DNA of 64,000 bases. Source: Haemophilus parainfluenzae. GTDB lineage: Bacteria; Pseudomonadota; Gammaproteobacteria; Enterobacterales; Pasteurellaceae. The stretch is from positions 62,001-126,000 of the forward strand of contig NZ_QEPO01000003.1 in assembly GCF_003252725.1 (NCBI RefSeq), read 5' to 3'. The notes under the pieces were generated by a model that saw only the letters and a program-made list of their open reading frames with translations, made no database searches and was not told where the DNA came from. Positions 18,636 through 31,323 of this stretch are shown here, one piece after another; the first letter of the stretch is position 1; every line of letters starts with the position of its first letter. Both the position numbers and the translations under genes were made by a program.

Positions 18636-20611
18636 TATTCATTCTCACTTGGTTGAGATTCTAGTGCTGGCGCATCTAAATCAGTTTGGTCCGTCTTTTT
18701 CTCTTTTTCAGCATTTTCTTGACGTTCAATTTGTGGCAAGCGTTTATTCAAGTAGAAATCCATAATTTGCCGTGCAATTGGTGCCGCATTACTTGAACCA
18801 CCGCCCGCATTTTCTAAAATAATGGTGACAACTAATTTCGGATCTTCATAAGGCGCATAGGCCGTGAACCAAGCATGGTCATGTAGTTCTTTTTTCAATC
18901 CCGCCGCATTATATTTTTGGTTTTCTTTTAAGCTGAATACCTGTGCGGTACCGGATTTCCCTGCTACGTGGTAATTCGTACCGATAAAGGCTTTTCGTCC
19001 TGTCCCTGCACCTGAATTCACCACATTGAACATACCGCGCTTAGCGGCATCCCAATAAGCTTGTTTCGGATCGGTAATATCTTCATATAAAAGCGGATCT
19101 TGATACGGCTCAATGGTGGCACCTTCAACCGATTTCATTAAGTGCGGTGTATGAATTTTACCGTTATTGACCACAATAGAGGTCGCTTTTGCCACTTGTA
19201 ATGGTGTAGCCGTCCAATAACCCTGACCTATACCCACTGAGATTGTATCGCCTTGTACCCAAGGTTTTTTGTAACGTTTTTGTTTCCATTCTTTACTCGG
19301 CATATTAGCCGTGGCTTCTTCTTGAATTTCAATCCCTGTTGGCATACCAAAGCCAAAACGTTTCATCCACATGGAAAAACGGTCAATACCTAAATTAAAG
19401 GCGGTTTGATAGAAGAAGGTATCCGATGATTCAGTAATGGCTTTGTTTAAATCCGTATAACCATGCCCTGTTTTTTTCCAATCTCGGAAACGTTTTGTTG
19501 AGTTTGGTAATGTCCAGTAACCTGGGTCAAAAATCGTGGTGTTAGGTGTAATCACCCCTTCAGTTAATGCCGCAACTGCAACGAATGGTTTTACGGTAGA
19601 GGCCGGTGGATAGACCCCTTGTGTCGCACGACTGTAAAGTGGTCGAGTAGGGTCTTCTAGTAAACGCTTGTAATCGCTAGAAGAAATGCCATCGACGAAT
19701 AAATTATTGTCATAGCTTGGTGTGGAAACCATCGCCAGTACGCTGTTATCTTTAGGATCAAGCACAACAACAGCGCCTTTTTGACCTGAAAGAAGCGACA
19801 TAATAAAGCGCTGAAGGGTAAAATCGATAGTCAGATGAATACTTTTACCCGCGGTGGCAGGTTGCTCACGTAATTTTCGAATAACTTTACCACGATTATT
19901 AATTTCAACCTCTTCAAACCCAGTTGTACCATGGAGTTGTTCTTCGTAATAACGCTCAATACCCAGTTTTCCCATGTCCGTAGAGCCGGAATAGTTAGCA
20001 AATTTTTCTTCTTTTTTTAGGCGCTCAACATCTCGGTCATTAATGCGTCCAACATAACCCAAAATATGAGTCATGGCTTCTCCATATAGGTAATTTCGTT
20101 TGAAATAAGGACGTACATCAAGGCTTGGATATTTATACTGGTTTACTGCAAAACGGGCAATTTGTTCTTCCGTTAAGCTTGGTTTGAGTAAAATCGGCGT
20201 ATAACGTGTACCACGACGGCGCTCTTTTTTGAAATGCTCAATGTCTTCATCAGTGAGTCCCACAACATAGCGCAATTCTTGAAAAGTGCGGTCTAAATTT
20301 TCTGTTTTTTCTGGCACGATATATAAACCGAAAAAAGTGAGGTTTTCTGCCAGTAACTCGCCGTAACGGTCGTAAATTAATCCGCGAGTAGGAGGAAGCG
20401 GAAGTAATTTAATACGGTTACCATTTGAGCGAGTTTGGTACATGTCGTAATTCACCACCTGGAGATGGTAAATATTGGCAAATAGTACGCCGCTGAGAGC
20501 CAAAATACCGATGAATGCCACCAATGTTCGACGCGCAAACAAATTCCGCTCCGCTTTTTTATCGCGGATCGGTTCATTAGTTGGTGCAGAAAAGAATTTT
20601 TTTAAATTCAT
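18635..20611 (-). CDS. mrdA: Penicillin-binding protein 2 (elongation transpeptidase)
   Basis: A 658-residue class B PBP with one N-terminal membrane anchor (about 28-50). The pedestal contains [15 protein letters not shown]; the transpeptidase motifs are Ser338-T-V-Lys341 (PASTVKPF), S396-S-D398 and K553-S-G-T. It crosslinks wall during lateral growth with RodA and MreBCD, all encoded nearby. It lies 15 nt after rlmH and is coupled to rodA. The C-terminus ends in a charged tail. An uptake signal lies inside (20284-20292). Confidence 0.96.
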   Translation of the reverse strand: MNLKKFFSAPTNEPIRDKKAERNLFARRTLVAFIGILALSGVLFANIYHLQVVNYDMYQTRSNGNRIKLLPLPPTRGLIYDRYGELLAENLTFFGLYIVPEKTENLDRTFQELRYVVGLTDEDIEHFKKERRRGTRYTPILLKPSLTEEQIARFAVNQYKYPSLDVRPYFKRNYLYGEAMTHILGYVGRINDRDVERLKKEEKFANYSGSTDMGKLGIERYYEEQLHGTTGFEEVEINNRGKVIRKLREQPATAGKSIHLTIDFTLQRFIMSLLSGQKGAVVVLDPKDNSVLAMVSTPSYDNNLFVDGISSSDYKRLLEDPTRPLYSRATQGVYPPASTVKPFVAVAALTEGVITPNTTIFDPGYWTLPNSTKRFRDWKKTGHGYTDLNKAITESSDTFFYQTAFNLGIDRFSMWMKRFGFGMPTGIEIQEEATANMPSKEWKQKRYKKPWVQGDTISVGIGQGYWTATPLQVAKATSIVVNNGKIHTPHLMKSVEGATIEPYQDPLLYEDITDPKQAYWDAAKRGMFNVVNSGAGTGRKAFIGTNYHVAGKSGTAQVFSLKENQKYNAAGLKKELHDHAWFTAYAPYEDPKLVVTIILENAGGGSSNAAPIARQIMDFYLNKRLPQIERQENAEKEKKTDQTDLDAPALESQPSENE

Positions 20612-20626
20612 CGGTAATGTAATGCG

Positions 20627-21094
20627 TTATTCTCTGTGATAAGGATGGTTTGTTGTCAGTGACCAAGCGCGGTATAAACTTTCTGACACAACAACTCGCA
20701 CTAACGGATGGGGCAGTGTGAGTGGTGACAGGGACCAACTTTGTTCTGCTGCAGCTTTACATTCAGGGGATAAGCCTTCTGGCCCGCCAATAAGCAAGTA
20801 CACATCACGACCATCATTTTTCCAACTCTCTAATTGCTCAGCAAGTTGTGGTGTTGTCCAAGGTTTACCTGGGATATCTAATGTTACCACTTTGCCTTTT
20901 CCGCAAGCGGCAAGCATCGCTTTACCCTCTTGCTCTAAGATGCGTTTAATATCCGCATTTTTTCCACGCTTGCCTGCAGGAATTTCAATGAGTTCAAAAG
21001 GCATATCTTTAGGGAAACGACGTTGGTATTCTTCAAATCCAGTTGTCACCCAAGCCGGCATTTTTGTGCCTACAGCGATTAATGTGATTTTCAT
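20627..21094 (-). CDS. rlmH: 23S rRNA (pseudouridine1915-N3)-methyltransferase
   Basis: A 155-residue SPOUT methyltransferase, the same length as E. coli RlmH. The knot shows in [10 protein letters not shown] and the C-terminal [16 protein letters not shown] signature, which recognises pseudouridine 1915 on the assembled 70S ribosome. An upstream in-frame Met exists, but the GGGAAAAGG ribosome-binding site and family alignment support 21094. It sits 39 nt downstream of rsfS. Confidence 0.95.
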   Translation of the reverse strand: MKITLIAVGTKMPAWVTTGFEEYQRRFPKDMPFELIEIPAGKRGKNADIKRILEQEGKAMLAACGKGKVVTLDIPGKPWTTPQLAEQLESWKNDGRDVYLLIGGPEGLSPECKAAAEQSWSLSPLTLPHPLVRVVVSESLYRAWSLTTNHPYHRE

Positions 21095-21133
21095 CCTTTT
21101 CCCTTTCAAAATACAGTCAAAATTGACCGCACT

Positions 21134-21442
21134 TTATGCCCAAAGTTTTTCTAACTGATACATTTCACGTGCATCACGTTGCATAATATGTACGATGGTT
21201 TGACCGAGATCCACCACGATCCAATCAGCTGTATTACGTCCTTCTTCACCAAAGGTTTCATAACCCGCTTTTTTACATTCTGCAATAAGGTTATCTGCCA
21301 TAGCAGACACTTGGCGGCTAGATGTACCAGTACAAATAATCATATTTTCAGTAATCGATGATTTGCCTTTTACATCAAAATGCACAATTTCCGTGCCTTT
21401 TAAATCATCGAGTTTATCAATTACAAATTCAACTAATGACAT
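21134..21442 (-). CDS. rsfS: Ribosomal silencing factor RsfS
   Basis: A 102-residue protein that binds L14 (uL14) on the 50S subunit and blocks subunit joining in stationary phase. [10 protein letters not shown]-type residues are seen as [11 protein letters not shown], and the C-terminal YQLEKLW is characteristic. It heads the rsfS-rlmH-mrdA-mrdB-rlpA-dacA series. Its stop codon abuts an uptake signal (21126-21134). Confidence 0.94.
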   Translation of the reverse strand: MSLVEFVIDKLDDLKGTEIVHFDVKGKSSITENMIICTGTSSRQVSAMADNLIAECKKAGYETFGEEGRNTADWIVVDLGQTIVHIMQRDAREMYQLEKLWA

Positions 21443-21558
21443 TTCTTTTCCTATTTGAATAAAGCGATGAATTCTATCATTGAATGAGGGAAAGGGGTAG
21501 GCTTAGGGCGGATTTTATTTGAATTGTTTTATGGTTGTAACAGTGCTTGGCATAAACA

Positions 21559-21581
21559 TTGGGGCAGTGATAGTGCCCCAA
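21559..21581 (-). terminator. Probable terminator of the YidE-type transporter
   Basis: An 8-bp GC-rich stem (21559-21566 with 21574-21581) lies 14 nt past the stop codon, with only a modest U tract on the minus strand. Confidence 0.45.
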
Positions 21582-21594
21582 GTTTGAAAGGGTA

Positions 21595-23247
21595 TTAAAC
21601 CCATAAAAGAATCGCTAATAATTGTGGTGAAATGATCCGCAGGAACATTGTGAGCGGATAAACCGTCGCGTAGGAAAGGGATGCTGCACCACTTCCTTCT
21701 TTCAGTTCGTTTGCGAAAGCGAGCGCTGGCGGATCAGTCATCGACCCCGCCAATAAACCACAAAGTGAAAGATAATTTAATTTGGCATATAAACGCGCAA
21801 TAACACCTACAATCATTAATGGTACGAGTGTGATAAAAATACCGTAGCCCATCCATTCAAGACCAGAACCATTGGTGAGTGTGTCTACAAAGCTACCGCC
21901 AGATTTTAAACCGACTACAGCAAGGAAGAGTACAATACCAATTTCTCGTAAAGCTAAGTTAGCACTTGGCGGCATAAACCAATAGAGTTTACCGATGGAG
22001 CCAATTCGAGCTAGGATTAACGCGACAACTAATGGTCCACCAGCAAGACCTAATTTTAATGCTACTGGGAAACCAGGAATGTAAAAAGGAATAGAGCCGA
22101 GTAACACCCCTAAGCCAATCCCAATAAATACTGGTAACATTTGCACTTGTAGCAGTTTTTGTTTAGCATTACCGATAACTGAAATGGCTTGGTTGAGAAT
22201 GTCAGTTTTCCCCACCATGTGCAATACGTCACCGAATTGAAGGGTGGTATGGGCTGTTGGCACCAATTCCACACCCGCACGATTTAAACGTGAAATGACG
22301 ACACCGTATTTTTGATGAATGCCGAGATGACGAATTTTTTTACCTAATACTTTTTCATTGGTAACCACAACGCGTTCAGAACGAATTTCGCCACTCAAGC
22401 TTGCGACCGGAACATCTACTTCTTCCCCGATAATAAGATGCATTTTTTTCAAGCCTTCAGGATTACCAACTAAATGCAAAATGTCACCAAGTTGAACATC
22501 GGTATCCGCTTTTGGCACAATGACTAATTCACCTCGTTTTAAGCGAGAACAAACTACATCTTCATCGTCAAAACCAGGGATCTCAATTAAATGGATACCA
22601 TTAAGATTGGTATTAGTGACTTTTAGAGACATGCTTTTGAGCGCCTCTTTGTCGTGGCCACTTTCTTTTTCAAAATTCGCCGCTTCTTCATCCACTTTAA
22701 TTTTAAAGAAAAGGCGAATAAGCCACATAGAAAGCAAAATGCCACAAATCCCAAAAGGATAGGCCATCGCATAGGCCATCCCCATGTTAGATGTCGTTTG
22801 TGACATCCCTAATTCGGAAAGAATTTGCTGACCCGCACCGAGAGATGGCGTATTTGTGACCGCACCCGAGTAAATACCAAGTGCGACATCGAGGGGAATA
22901 TCGGCAAACTTATAAATGAGAATCGTCACTAACGCACCGAGCGCAACAATTAAGATCCCTAACCCATTTAAGGTTAGTCCCGACTGCCTTAAGGAAGCAA
23001 AAAAGCCCGGCCCCACTTGAATACCAATCGTATAAACAAACAGAATTAAGCCGAACTCTTGCACGAAATGTAGTGTATGGCTGTCCAGTTTAATGCCATA
23101 TTGCGTGGTAAAATGGGCAACCAAAATACCACCAAATAGCACGCCACCAATACCTAATCCTACACCTTTAATTTTAAAATGCCCGATCCATAGACCAATT
23201 ACAGCAACGAGGGCAAGCAAACTAATGGTAATCGCAGTTTCACTCAT
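21595..23247 (-). CDS. yidE: YidE/AspT-family putative transporter with two RCK_C domains
   Basis: A 550-residue inner-membrane protein of the aspartate:alanine exchanger family. Two membrane halves (about 1-180 and 370-550) flank a cytoplasmic pair of TrkA_C/RCK_C domains (about 190-370), which contain the repeated GDILHLVG and GDVLHMVG motifs and probably bind a small regulator. Both membrane halves end in related motifs ([14 protein letters not shown] and [13 protein letters not shown]). The substrate is unknown. The ATG at 23247 has an AGAGG site; an upstream in-frame ATG exists. Divergent from the ABC exporter gene. H. influenzae HI0035 is the likely orthologue. Confidence 0.85.
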   Translation of the reverse strand: MSETAITISLLALVAVIGLWIGHFKIKGVGLGIGGVLFGGILVAHFTTQYGIKLDSHTLHFVQEFGLILFVYTIGIQVGPGFFASLRQSGLTLNGLGILIVALGALVTILIYKFADIPLDVALGIYSGAVTNTPSLGAGQQILSELGMSQTTSNMGMAYAMAYPFGICGILLSMWLIRLFFKIKVDEEAANFEKESGHDKEALKSMSLKVTNTNLNGIHLIEIPGFDDEDVVCSRLKRGELVIVPKADTDVQLGDILHLVGNPEGLKKMHLIIGEEVDVPVASLSGEIRSERVVVTNEKVLGKKIRHLGIHQKYGVVISRLNRAGVELVPTAHTTLQFGDVLHMVGKTDILNQAISVIGNAKQKLLQVQMLPVFIGIGLGVLLGSIPFYIPGFPVALKLGLAGGPLVVALILARIGSIGKLYWFMPPSANLALREIGIVLFLAVVGLKSGGSFVDTLTNGSGLEWMGYGIFITLVPLMIVGVIARLYAKLNYLSLCGLLAGSMTDPPALAFANELKEGSGAASLSYATVYPLTMFLRIISPQLLAILLWV

Positions 23248-23412
23248 ACCAACCTCTAATTTATTCAAAATTTAACTATTTTGGATTATAACAATTTGAT
23301 TTCCTACCCGCTTGTAACAAAGTCAAAAAATGTTATCTCCATCACATTTTTTCTTGCTTAAAAATAAACACCGCCTAAAATGACCGCACTTTTTTGATTT
23401 TATAGGTTGATT

Positions 23413-25203
23413 ATGGATTACGCTCAAGAGGCCATTAATTCGCTTTTATGGATAATAAAAACACTAGCGATGACAGCTGTTGTGTTTAGCTTTGGTATTT
23501 TCTTATTAGTCCGTTTTACCCACTGGGGTAAACAATTTTGGCAATTTGCGGGGGGGTATCTTTCACCACGTCGAAGTATTAAACCTTTGCTATTTTTCTT
23601 GTTAATTGTGGCGATGACATTAGTCAGTGTGCGTATTAGCTTGGTGCATTCAGAGTGGTATAACAATATGTACACGTCCTTACAGGAATTTAATGAACCA
23701 GTGTTTTGGGATCAAATGGTGCTGTTTTGTGTGATTGCGACAAGCTCTGTCATGACGGCATTACTTAGCTATTATTTAGAACAACGCTTTTCTATTAATT
23801 GGATTGAATGGTTGAATAGTCAGTTAGTCGATAAATGGATGGATAATCGTGCGTACTACAAAACGCAGTATGTTTCCGCTAACTTAGATAACCCCGATCA
23901 ACGTATTCAACAAGATGTGCAATCTTATGTGAGAACCTCGCTTTCCTTAAGCACTGGTGTGATTGATGCTGTCACCTCGATGATTTCTTACACGATCTTA
24001 TTGTGGGGATTAGCGGGGCCAATGATGGTATTTGGTACTGAAATTCCTCGTATGATGGTGTTCTTGGTGTTCACTTATGTGATTATCACAACCGTGATAG
24101 CATTCCGTTTAGGACGACCGTTAATTATGTTGAATTTCGTCAACGAACGCTTAAACGCTAACTATCGTTATTCTTTAATTCGTATCAAGGAATATGCGGA
24201 AAGTGTAGCATTTTATGCCGGTGAGAAAGTTGAGAGTAGCCAACTTTATAAACAATTCGGATCGGTGATCAATAACATGTGGGATATTGTTTATCGAACC
24301 TTAAAATTCTCTGGTTTTAACCTAGTGGTTAGCCAAGTTTCGGTCGTGTTCCCTTTACTCATTCAAGTGGGACGTTATTTCGAGAAGCAAATTAAACTCG
24401 GCGATCTTATGCAAACGCTACAAGTATTTGGTAAGTTGCATTCAAATCTTTCATTCTTCCGTAATTCTTACGACGGTTTTGCCGGATATAAAGCCACATT
24501 AGATCGTTTAACTGGCTTTAGTTATGCGATTGATATGGCGAATCGTCAATCTACGTCGCATTTACATGAACACGAAACAGACGTGATCTTTAAGGATTTA
24601 AGCATCAGTAATCCATTTGGAAAAACCTTAATTGAGAATTTAAATTTGACGCTGCCAAAAGGTTCAACCCTATTAATCCAAGGTAATTCTGGTGTGGGGA
24701 AAACCACGTTGTTGAGAACCGTGGCAGGGCTGTGGGCGTATTCTGAAGGGGATGTATATTGTCCAACCCACCAGCTTTTCTTATCGCAAAAACCTTATTT
24801 ACCACAAGGTAGTTTATTGACTGCACTGGCTTATCCGAATGAAGAAAAGGTCTTTAATCGTGATGAGATGATTGAGGTATTAAAACAAGTGTCTTTAGGG
24901 CATTTACAAGATCGTTTAGATCAAGAACAAGACTGGACACGTATTCTTTCTCTCGGTGAGCAACAACGTTTGGCTTTCGCACGTTTGTTATTACATAAAC
25001 CAAACGTCGCTTTCTTGGATGAAGCAACTGCGAGTATGGATGAAGGCTTAGAAGATACGATGTATCGACTATTAAAAGAACGTTTACCTAATACAACGGT
25101 TATTAGCGTGGGGCATCGTTCAACTTTACAAGCTTTCCATCAGCAACAATTGATGATCTTAGGTAACGGGAAGTGGCGATTCACTGATCGAAATCTCGTA
25201 TAA
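23413..25203 (+). CDS. SbmA/YddA-type ABC transporter, fused permease and ATPase
   Basis: A 596-residue half-transporter. The N-terminal membrane domain (about 1-330) is the SbmA/BacA-like type (HSEWYNNMYTSLQEFN near residues 79-94), followed by an ATP-binding domain: Walker A GNSGVGKT (424-431), signature LSLGEQQ (512-518), Walker B VAFLDEA (532-538) and switch His568. This group, related to peroxisomal ABCD proteins, includes YddA and vitamin B12 or peptide importers; the substrate here is not determinable. Likely orthologue of HI0036. The AGG-preceded ATG at 23413 was taken over a TTG six bases upstream. Confidence 0.85.
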   Translation: MDYAQEAINSLLWIIKTLAMTAVVFSFGIFLLVRFTHWGKQFWQFAGGYLSPRRSIKPLLFFLLIVAMTLVSVRISLVHSEWYNNMYTSLQEFNEPVFWDQMVLFCVIATSSVMTALLSYYLEQRFSINWIEWLNSQLVDKWMDNRAYYKTQYVSANLDNPDQRIQQDVQSYVRTSLSLSTGVIDAVTSMISYTILLWGLAGPMMVFGTEIPRMMVFLVFTYVIITTVIAFRLGRPLIMLNFVNERLNANYRYSLIRIKEYAESVAFYAGEKVESSQLYKQFGSVINNMWDIVYRTLKFSGFNLVVSQVSVVFPLLIQVGRYFEKQIKLGDLMQTLQVFGKLHSNLSFFRNSYDGFAGYKATLDRLTGFSYAIDMANRQSTSHLHEHETDVIFKDLSISNPFGKTLIENLNLTLPKGSTLLIQGNSGVGKTTLLRTVAGLWAYSEGDVYCPTHQLFLSQKPYLPQGSLLTALAYPNEEKVFNRDEMIEVLKQVSLGHLQDRLDQEQDWTRILSLGEQQRLAFARLLLHKPNVAFLDEATASMDEGLEDTMYRLLKERLPNTTVISVGHRSTLQAFHQQQLMILGNGKWRFTDRNLV

Positions 25204-25341
25204 AACACCATTAAAATTGACCGCAGTTACCTTGTTAGAAAAAATAGTGAGGTAAGTGTAGATGAACAAAGTAAAAAATCCTGTTATCAAACTCAATTTT
25301 TTGATACATTTAGGACAATTTTTTTCTATGCTCAGAAATGA

Positions 25342-26430
<1,089 letters not shown>

Positions 26431-26435
26431 TCTCT

Positions 26436-26495
26436 AAAAGTGCGGTCAGAAAAATCGGCGTTTTTTAATTTGTCTGATTTTTTGACCGCACTTTT
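26436..26495 (+). terminator. Uptake-signal hairpin between mreB and mreC (attenuator)
   Basis: Two opposed exact uptake signals with flanks (26436-26448 and 26483-26495) form a perfect 13-bp stem with a 34-nt loop. The trailing sequence is CCTTTC, a poor U tract, so it is better viewed as a processing or attenuation element than as a full terminator. Confidence 0.55.
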
Positions 26496-26517
26496 CCTTT
26501 CAACCCTAGGACAGTGA

Positions 26518-27582
26518 ATGAAACCCATTTTTGGTAAAGCACCACCATTAGGTATCCGACTCGCATTAGCGGTGATTGCTTCGATGACACTCATTTTAGT
26601 TGATGGGCAAACCTCATCAATGACGAAGGCGCGTAGTGTGATGGAAACTGCCGTGGGAGGATTGTATTACCTTGCGAATGGACCAAGAACAGTTCTAGAT
26701 GGTGTATCAAGCAATTTGGTGGATACCAATAAACTGCTTATTGAAAATAAAGTATTGCGTGAGCAGTTGCGTGAGAAAAATGCTGATCTTTTATTATTGG
26801 ATCAACTTAAGGTAGAAAACCAACGTCTTCGTTTGCTGCTTAATTCACCTTTACGTACGGATGAATACAAAAAAATTGCTGAAGTGCTCACCGCTGAAAC
26901 TGACGTCTATCGTCAGCAAGTGGTAATCAATCAAGGTGAACGTGATGGCGCTTATGTCGGTCAGCCAGTGATTGATGAAAAAGGAATGATTGGACAGATT
27001 ATATCTGTTGGTGAGAACACCAGCCGAGTGTTGCTTTTAACGGATGTGACCCATTCTATTCCCGTACAAGTTTTACGTAATGATGTACGAGTAATCGCGA
27101 GTGGCACAGGGCACTCAGATGAACTTACCTTAGATAACGTTCCTCGTTCTGTGGATATTGAAAAAGGCGATTTATTGGTGACTTCAGGTTTGGGCGGCCG
27201 TTTTGTGGAAGGCTATCCTGTGGCTGTTGTGCAAAGTGTTTCTCGTGATGGCTCAAATTACTTTGCAACGGTAAAAGCGAAACCTTTGGCTGAGTTAGAT
27301 CGTTTACGTTATTTGCTTTTACTTTGGCCGAGCAATCTTGATATGTCGAAAGTCAAATCCATGTCGCCGGAAGAAGTACGTCGCCTTGTACAGCAACGTT
27401 TAGAAAGTCAAGCTAATGAAGCAACTCATTCAGTGAGTAAAACCAAAATTACAGATGATCAAGAGGATGGAGTACAGCCGCATACAGGAAAAGAAATTGT
27501 GGATCCTGACATTCCGACCACAATGCCTCAACAAGAGGAACCCATTTCTCCAGATCAGCAACAACATAGGGAAGAAGACTAA
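26518..27582 (+). CDS. mreC: Rod-shape-determining protein MreC
   Basis: A 354-residue bitopic inner-membrane protein. One N-terminal membrane segment is followed by a coiled coil (about 72-108, rich in Leu/Glu/Arg heptads) and the MreC beta domain (about 115-280) with VIDEKGMIGQI and VTSGLGGRFVEGYPV. A Gln/Glu-rich tail follows. It bridges cytoplasmic MreB to periplasmic PBP2. The ATG at 26518 follows AGGACAGTGA. Its stop codon overlaps the mreD start (TAATG). Confidence 0.95.
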   Translation: MKPIFGKAPPLGIRLALAVIASMTLILVDGQTSSMTKARSVMETAVGGLYYLANGPRTVLDGVSSNLVDTNKLLIENKVLREQLREKNADLLLLDQLKVENQRLRLLLNSPLRTDEYKKIAEVLTAETDVYRQQVVINQGERDGAYVGQPVIDEKGMIGQIISVGENTSRVLLLTDVTHSIPVQVLRNDVRVIASGTGHSDELTLDNVPRSVDIEKGDLLVTSGLGGRFVEGYPVAVVQSVSRDGSNYFATVKAKPLAELDRLRYLLLLWPSNLDMSKVKSMSPEEVRRLVQQRLESQANEATHSVSKTKITDDQEDGVQPHTGKEIVDPDIPTTMPQQEEPISPDQQQHREED

Positions 27583-28070
27583 TGCAAGGGCGTTTTATTT
27601 TTCAATGGGCGACCATTTTATGCTTCTTTGTTGTGGCATTAATTATGGAATTAGCCCCATGGCCAGCAGGCTTTCAAGCTTTTAAACCGTCTTGGTTGGT
27701 TTTAGTTTTGCTTTATTGGACGCTTGCGCTACCCGATAGAGTAAGCATTGGTTGGGCATTTTTACTCGGGGTTTTATGGGATATTGTGCTAGGCTCTATT
27801 CTTGGGGTTCATGCACTGGTGCTTTCTGTGGCTTTCTATTTTGTTTCCAAATATTACCTAATTTTGCGCAACCTTTCTCTTTGGTTCCAAAGTTTATTGG
27901 TACTTCTTTTTGTTTTTGCGATTCGAGTGGCTATTTTCTTGGTTGAATTCTCTTTGCATGGGGCATTTTTCAACTGGCAGGAAATCTTTGGTGCCATCGC
28001 ATCCGGTGTGTTATGGCCATGGGTTTTCTTATTGATGCGTACTACACGTCGAAGAGTCGGATTACATTAA
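27582..28070 (+). CDS. mreD: Rod-shape-determining protein MreD
   Basis: A 162-residue, highly hydrophobic integral membrane protein, the usual MreD size, with several membrane segments and the motifs PSWLVLVLLYW and GVLWDIVLGSILGVHAL. It completes the elongasome scaffold with MreB and MreC. Start overlaps the mreC stop by one base; a strong shared terminator follows. Confidence 0.94.
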   Translation: MQGRFIFQWATILCFFVVALIMELAPWPAGFQAFKPSWLVLVLLYWTLALPDRVSIGWAFLLGVLWDIVLGSILGVHALVLSVAFYFVSKYYLILRNLSLWFQSLLVLLFVFAIRVAIFLVEFSLHGAFFNWQEIFGAIASGVLWPWVFLLMRTTRRRVGLH

Positions 28071-28077
28071 TCATAAA

Positions 28078-28107
28078 AAAAGCTGATGAAGGAGTTCATC
28101 AGCTTTT
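28078..28107. terminator. Bidirectional terminator between mreD and rhlB
   Basis: A perfect 13-bp stem (28078-28090 with 28095-28107) with a 4-nt loop, A-rich on the left and T-rich on the right, lies between the converging genes. Confidence 0.88.
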
Positions 28108-28111
28108 CTTT

Positions 28112-29371
28112 TTAGTTTTTACGACGGTAGTTTGTTTTTCTCGTCGTAGTATTTCTTGTTTGAGGCGCAGGATTGCGTTTTAAACGATAAGGTTTTGGAA
28201 TATCACTAATCAATGAATTCGGGTCATATTGGCTGACCGGAATAGAATGACCAATGTATTCTTCAATTGCCGGTAAATTCATCGCATATTCTTCACAAGC
28301 AAAGCTGATAGACGCACCACTTTCACCCGCTCGACCAGTACGGCCAATACGGTGAACGTAATCTTCTCGGTCATCGGGTAGATCAAAGTTAAAAACATGA
28401 GTCACGTCTGAAATATGTAATCCACGCGCTGCAACATCGGTTGCAACGAGAATATCGAGCTCACCATCGGTAAATTGTTTGAGCAATGAAAGACGTTTTT
28501 TCTGTGCTACATCCCCTGTGAGTAATCCCACACGATGGCCATCTGCCGCTAAATAGCCCCAAATTTCTTCACATTTATGTTTAGTATTTGCAAACACAAT
28601 ACAGCGCTCCGGCCATTCCTCTTCCATTAATGTCAGTAAGAGAGGAATTTTGTCTTCATTTGACGGATAGAAAAGTTCCTCTTTAATTCGATGTCCCGTT
28701 TTTTGTTCTGGTTCAATTTCAATGTATTCTGGGGAATTCATATCTTCAAAGGCAAGTTCGCGCACTTTGTAAGAGAGCGTAGCAGAAAAGAGCATGGTTA
28801 AGCGTTCTTGCGGAGAAGGGCACTTGCGTAATAAGTAACGAATATCACGAATGAAACCTAAATCAAACATGCGATCCGCTTCATCTAGTACCACAACTTG
28901 AATGTCATCTAAACGAATAATGCCTTGTTTAACATAATCAATCACACGGCCAGTGGTACCAATTAAAATATCCACACCGGCTTCGATAGCCTTGAGCTGT
29001 TTATCATAGCCATCACCACCATAAGCAAGTGCGGTTCGTAATCCACTTGTTTTAGCTAATAATTCTGCATCATTATTAATTTGTACAGCTAGTTCGCGGG
29101 TTGGTGCAAGAATTAATGCACGAGGTTGATTGGTAGCAAAATCAGGTTGATGCGTTAATAAGTGATGAAATGTTGCCGTTAAAAATGCCATTGTTTTACC
29201 CGTGCCGGTTTGTGCCTGGCCAGCAACATCTTTTCCTTGTAAGGTAATTGGTAATGATAACGCTTGAATTGGGGTGCAATATTCAAATCCCTTATCTTGT
29301 AGGGCTTTTTGTACGATAGGATGTAATGGAAGATCAGCAAATCGCTGCTGACTTAAATAATTTTCTTGCAT
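28112..29371 (-). CDS. rhlB: ATP-dependent RNA helicase RhlB
   Basis: A 419-residue DEAD-box helicase. Motif I AQTGTGKT (53-60), Ib PTRELA (90-95), II DEAD (163-166), III SAT and [10 protein letters not shown] are intact, and the sequence tracks E. coli RhlB closely (for example [17 protein letters not shown]). RhlB unwinds RNA for the RNase E degradosome. The C-terminal tail is short and very basic. The ATG at 29371 matches the family N-terminus ([13 protein letters not shown]); an earlier Met at 29416 lacks similarity. Uptake signal at 29027-29035. Confidence 0.95.
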   Translation of the reverse strand: MQENYLSQQRFADLPLHPIVQKALQDKGFEYCTPIQALSLPITLQGKDVAGQAQTGTGKTMAFLTATFHHLLTHQPDFATNQPRALILAPTRELAVQINNDAELLAKTSGLRTALAYGGDGYDKQLKAIEAGVDILIGTTGRVIDYVKQGIIRLDDIQVVVLDEADRMFDLGFIRDIRYLLRKCPSPQERLTMLFSATLSYKVRELAFEDMNSPEYIEIEPEQKTGHRIKEELFYPSNEDKIPLLLTLMEEEWPERCIVFANTKHKCEEIWGYLAADGHRVGLLTGDVAQKKRLSLLKQFTDGELDILVATDVAARGLHISDVTHVFNFDLPDDREDYVHRIGRTGRAGESGASISFACEEYAMNLPAIEEYIGHSIPVSQYDPNSLISDIPKPYRLKRNPAPQTRNTTTRKTNYRRKN

Positions 29372-29461
29372 AATAAATAATAGGTTCTCAGAAATAAATG
29401 GGGCTAAGGATAGCACGAAGCCGGAAAAATATCCTTAAAAATAAAACGCTTATTAACAGGT

Positions 29462-29739
29462 TTAAGCTTGGGATTGAGCAGATTGGGTTCGTTCCCATTT
29501 TCTTGCAATATAGCTACAAGTTGGGTGCAAAGTCAGCTTTTTGGCTTGGATAAAATGAATTAAGGCTTGATAGAGTTTGTTTGCCACACCTTGTCCTCGA
29601 AGAGAATCATCAACAAACGTATGATTAGCATTAATGGTATCGGGTGTTTCATAAAAATAGGTAAGTTTCGCGATTTTCTTCCCTTGCTCATCGAGTAAGA
29701 AAAACTCGCCTTGTTCACCATTATCGTGATGCTGAAGAC

Positions 29740-29743
<4 letters not shown>
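29462..29743 (-). CDS. Small GNAT-fold N-acetyltransferase (YjdJ/NATD1-like)
   Basis: A 93-residue protein that is essentially a minimal acetyl-CoA-binding fold: [23 protein letters not shown] holds the RGQGVA pyrophosphate-binding loop at about 53-58. The conserved [14 protein letters not shown] end is typical of this small family, whose substrates are largely unknown. A GGAG ribosome-binding site 6 nt upstream favours the ATG at 29743, which overlaps the yacG stop codon (ATGA); an ATG at 29755 is less well placed. Last gene of coaE-yacG-GNAT. Confidence 0.8.
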
Positions 29744-30622
<879 letters not shown>

Positions 30623-30645
30623 TCAATGTTGCCAATATATTACAT

Positions 30646-31323
30646 TTATAGGGTTATTGCACTGGTGATGATTAAAGATAAGCAAAGAAAGGGACCGAAA
30701 GGTAAAACGGACTTACGAGAAATCCAATAGACTATGATGCCTAATAAACAGGCAGTGAATAAGAAAAGTGGTAAGTGTGCGATGGTGAGATAAGTGCCTA
30801 TTCCTAAAGCGAGCCAATAATCGCCACGGCCTAAAGCTTCCTTCTTATAAAACCATTTAGACAAATGATAGATAATATAAAAAACACCGAAAAAACTAAC
30901 CGCACTTTCTAAACTTTGAGAAAGCATCAGAATTGAAAATTCTTGATGTGCGCCGAATAAACCCAAGAAAAATAAAAACAGGCAAGGTGTCGGTGAAATC
31001 AGTTGATAATGCCAGTCTAGCCAACTGATAACAAACAGTAGACTAAGCGTAATTGCTAGCCATAAAGTAAATAATTTATCCTGAAGAAAATAACAGAGTG
31101 CAGCAAAACAGAGTCCAAACCCTAAAAAATAAAGACAAATATGACCGCACTTTTGAGATTGAATCGCTGCTTTTTCGCTATGGAAAATAGGACTGTTTTC
31201 AGGATAAAGTTCGATGTAGTTCTGATAAATTTCTTGTTGTAGATTGGGGATAAAACGATCAATATAAAGCCAAACAAAGATACCCACTAAACCACCCAAT
31301 AAGAAAAAGGCTAATATCATCAT
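30646..31323 (-). CDS. pilD: Type IV prepilin peptidase PilD, short divergent form
   Basis: A 225-residue polytopic membrane aspartyl protease that removes the prepilin leader. The two catalytic regions can be placed as SWLDWHYQLISPTP and LGRGDYWLALGIG, the latter a variant of the GxGDxKL motif with Tyr-Trp instead of x-Lys. The N-terminal cytoplasmic domain with paired cysteines, which holds methylase activity in longer homologues, is missing. Its start overlaps the pilC stop (ATGA). Last gene of pilABCD, matching the H. influenzae competence pilus locus. Confidence 0.82.
   Translation of the reverse strand: MMILAFFLLGGLVGIFVWLYIDRFIPNLQQEIYQNYIELYPENSPIFHSEKAAIQSQKCGHICLYFLGFGLCFAALCYFLQDKLFTLWLAITLSLLFVISWLDWHYQLISPTPCLFLFFLGLFGAHQEFSILMLSQSLESAVSFFGVFYIIYHLSKWFYKKEALGRGDYWLALGIGTYLTIAHLPLFLFTACLLGIIVYWISRKSVLPFGPFLCLSLIITSAITL

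Noticed and set aside
25301-25332. mreB promoter TTGATA...TATGCT
   Set aside because: Spacing of 20 nt is too long to call with confidence.
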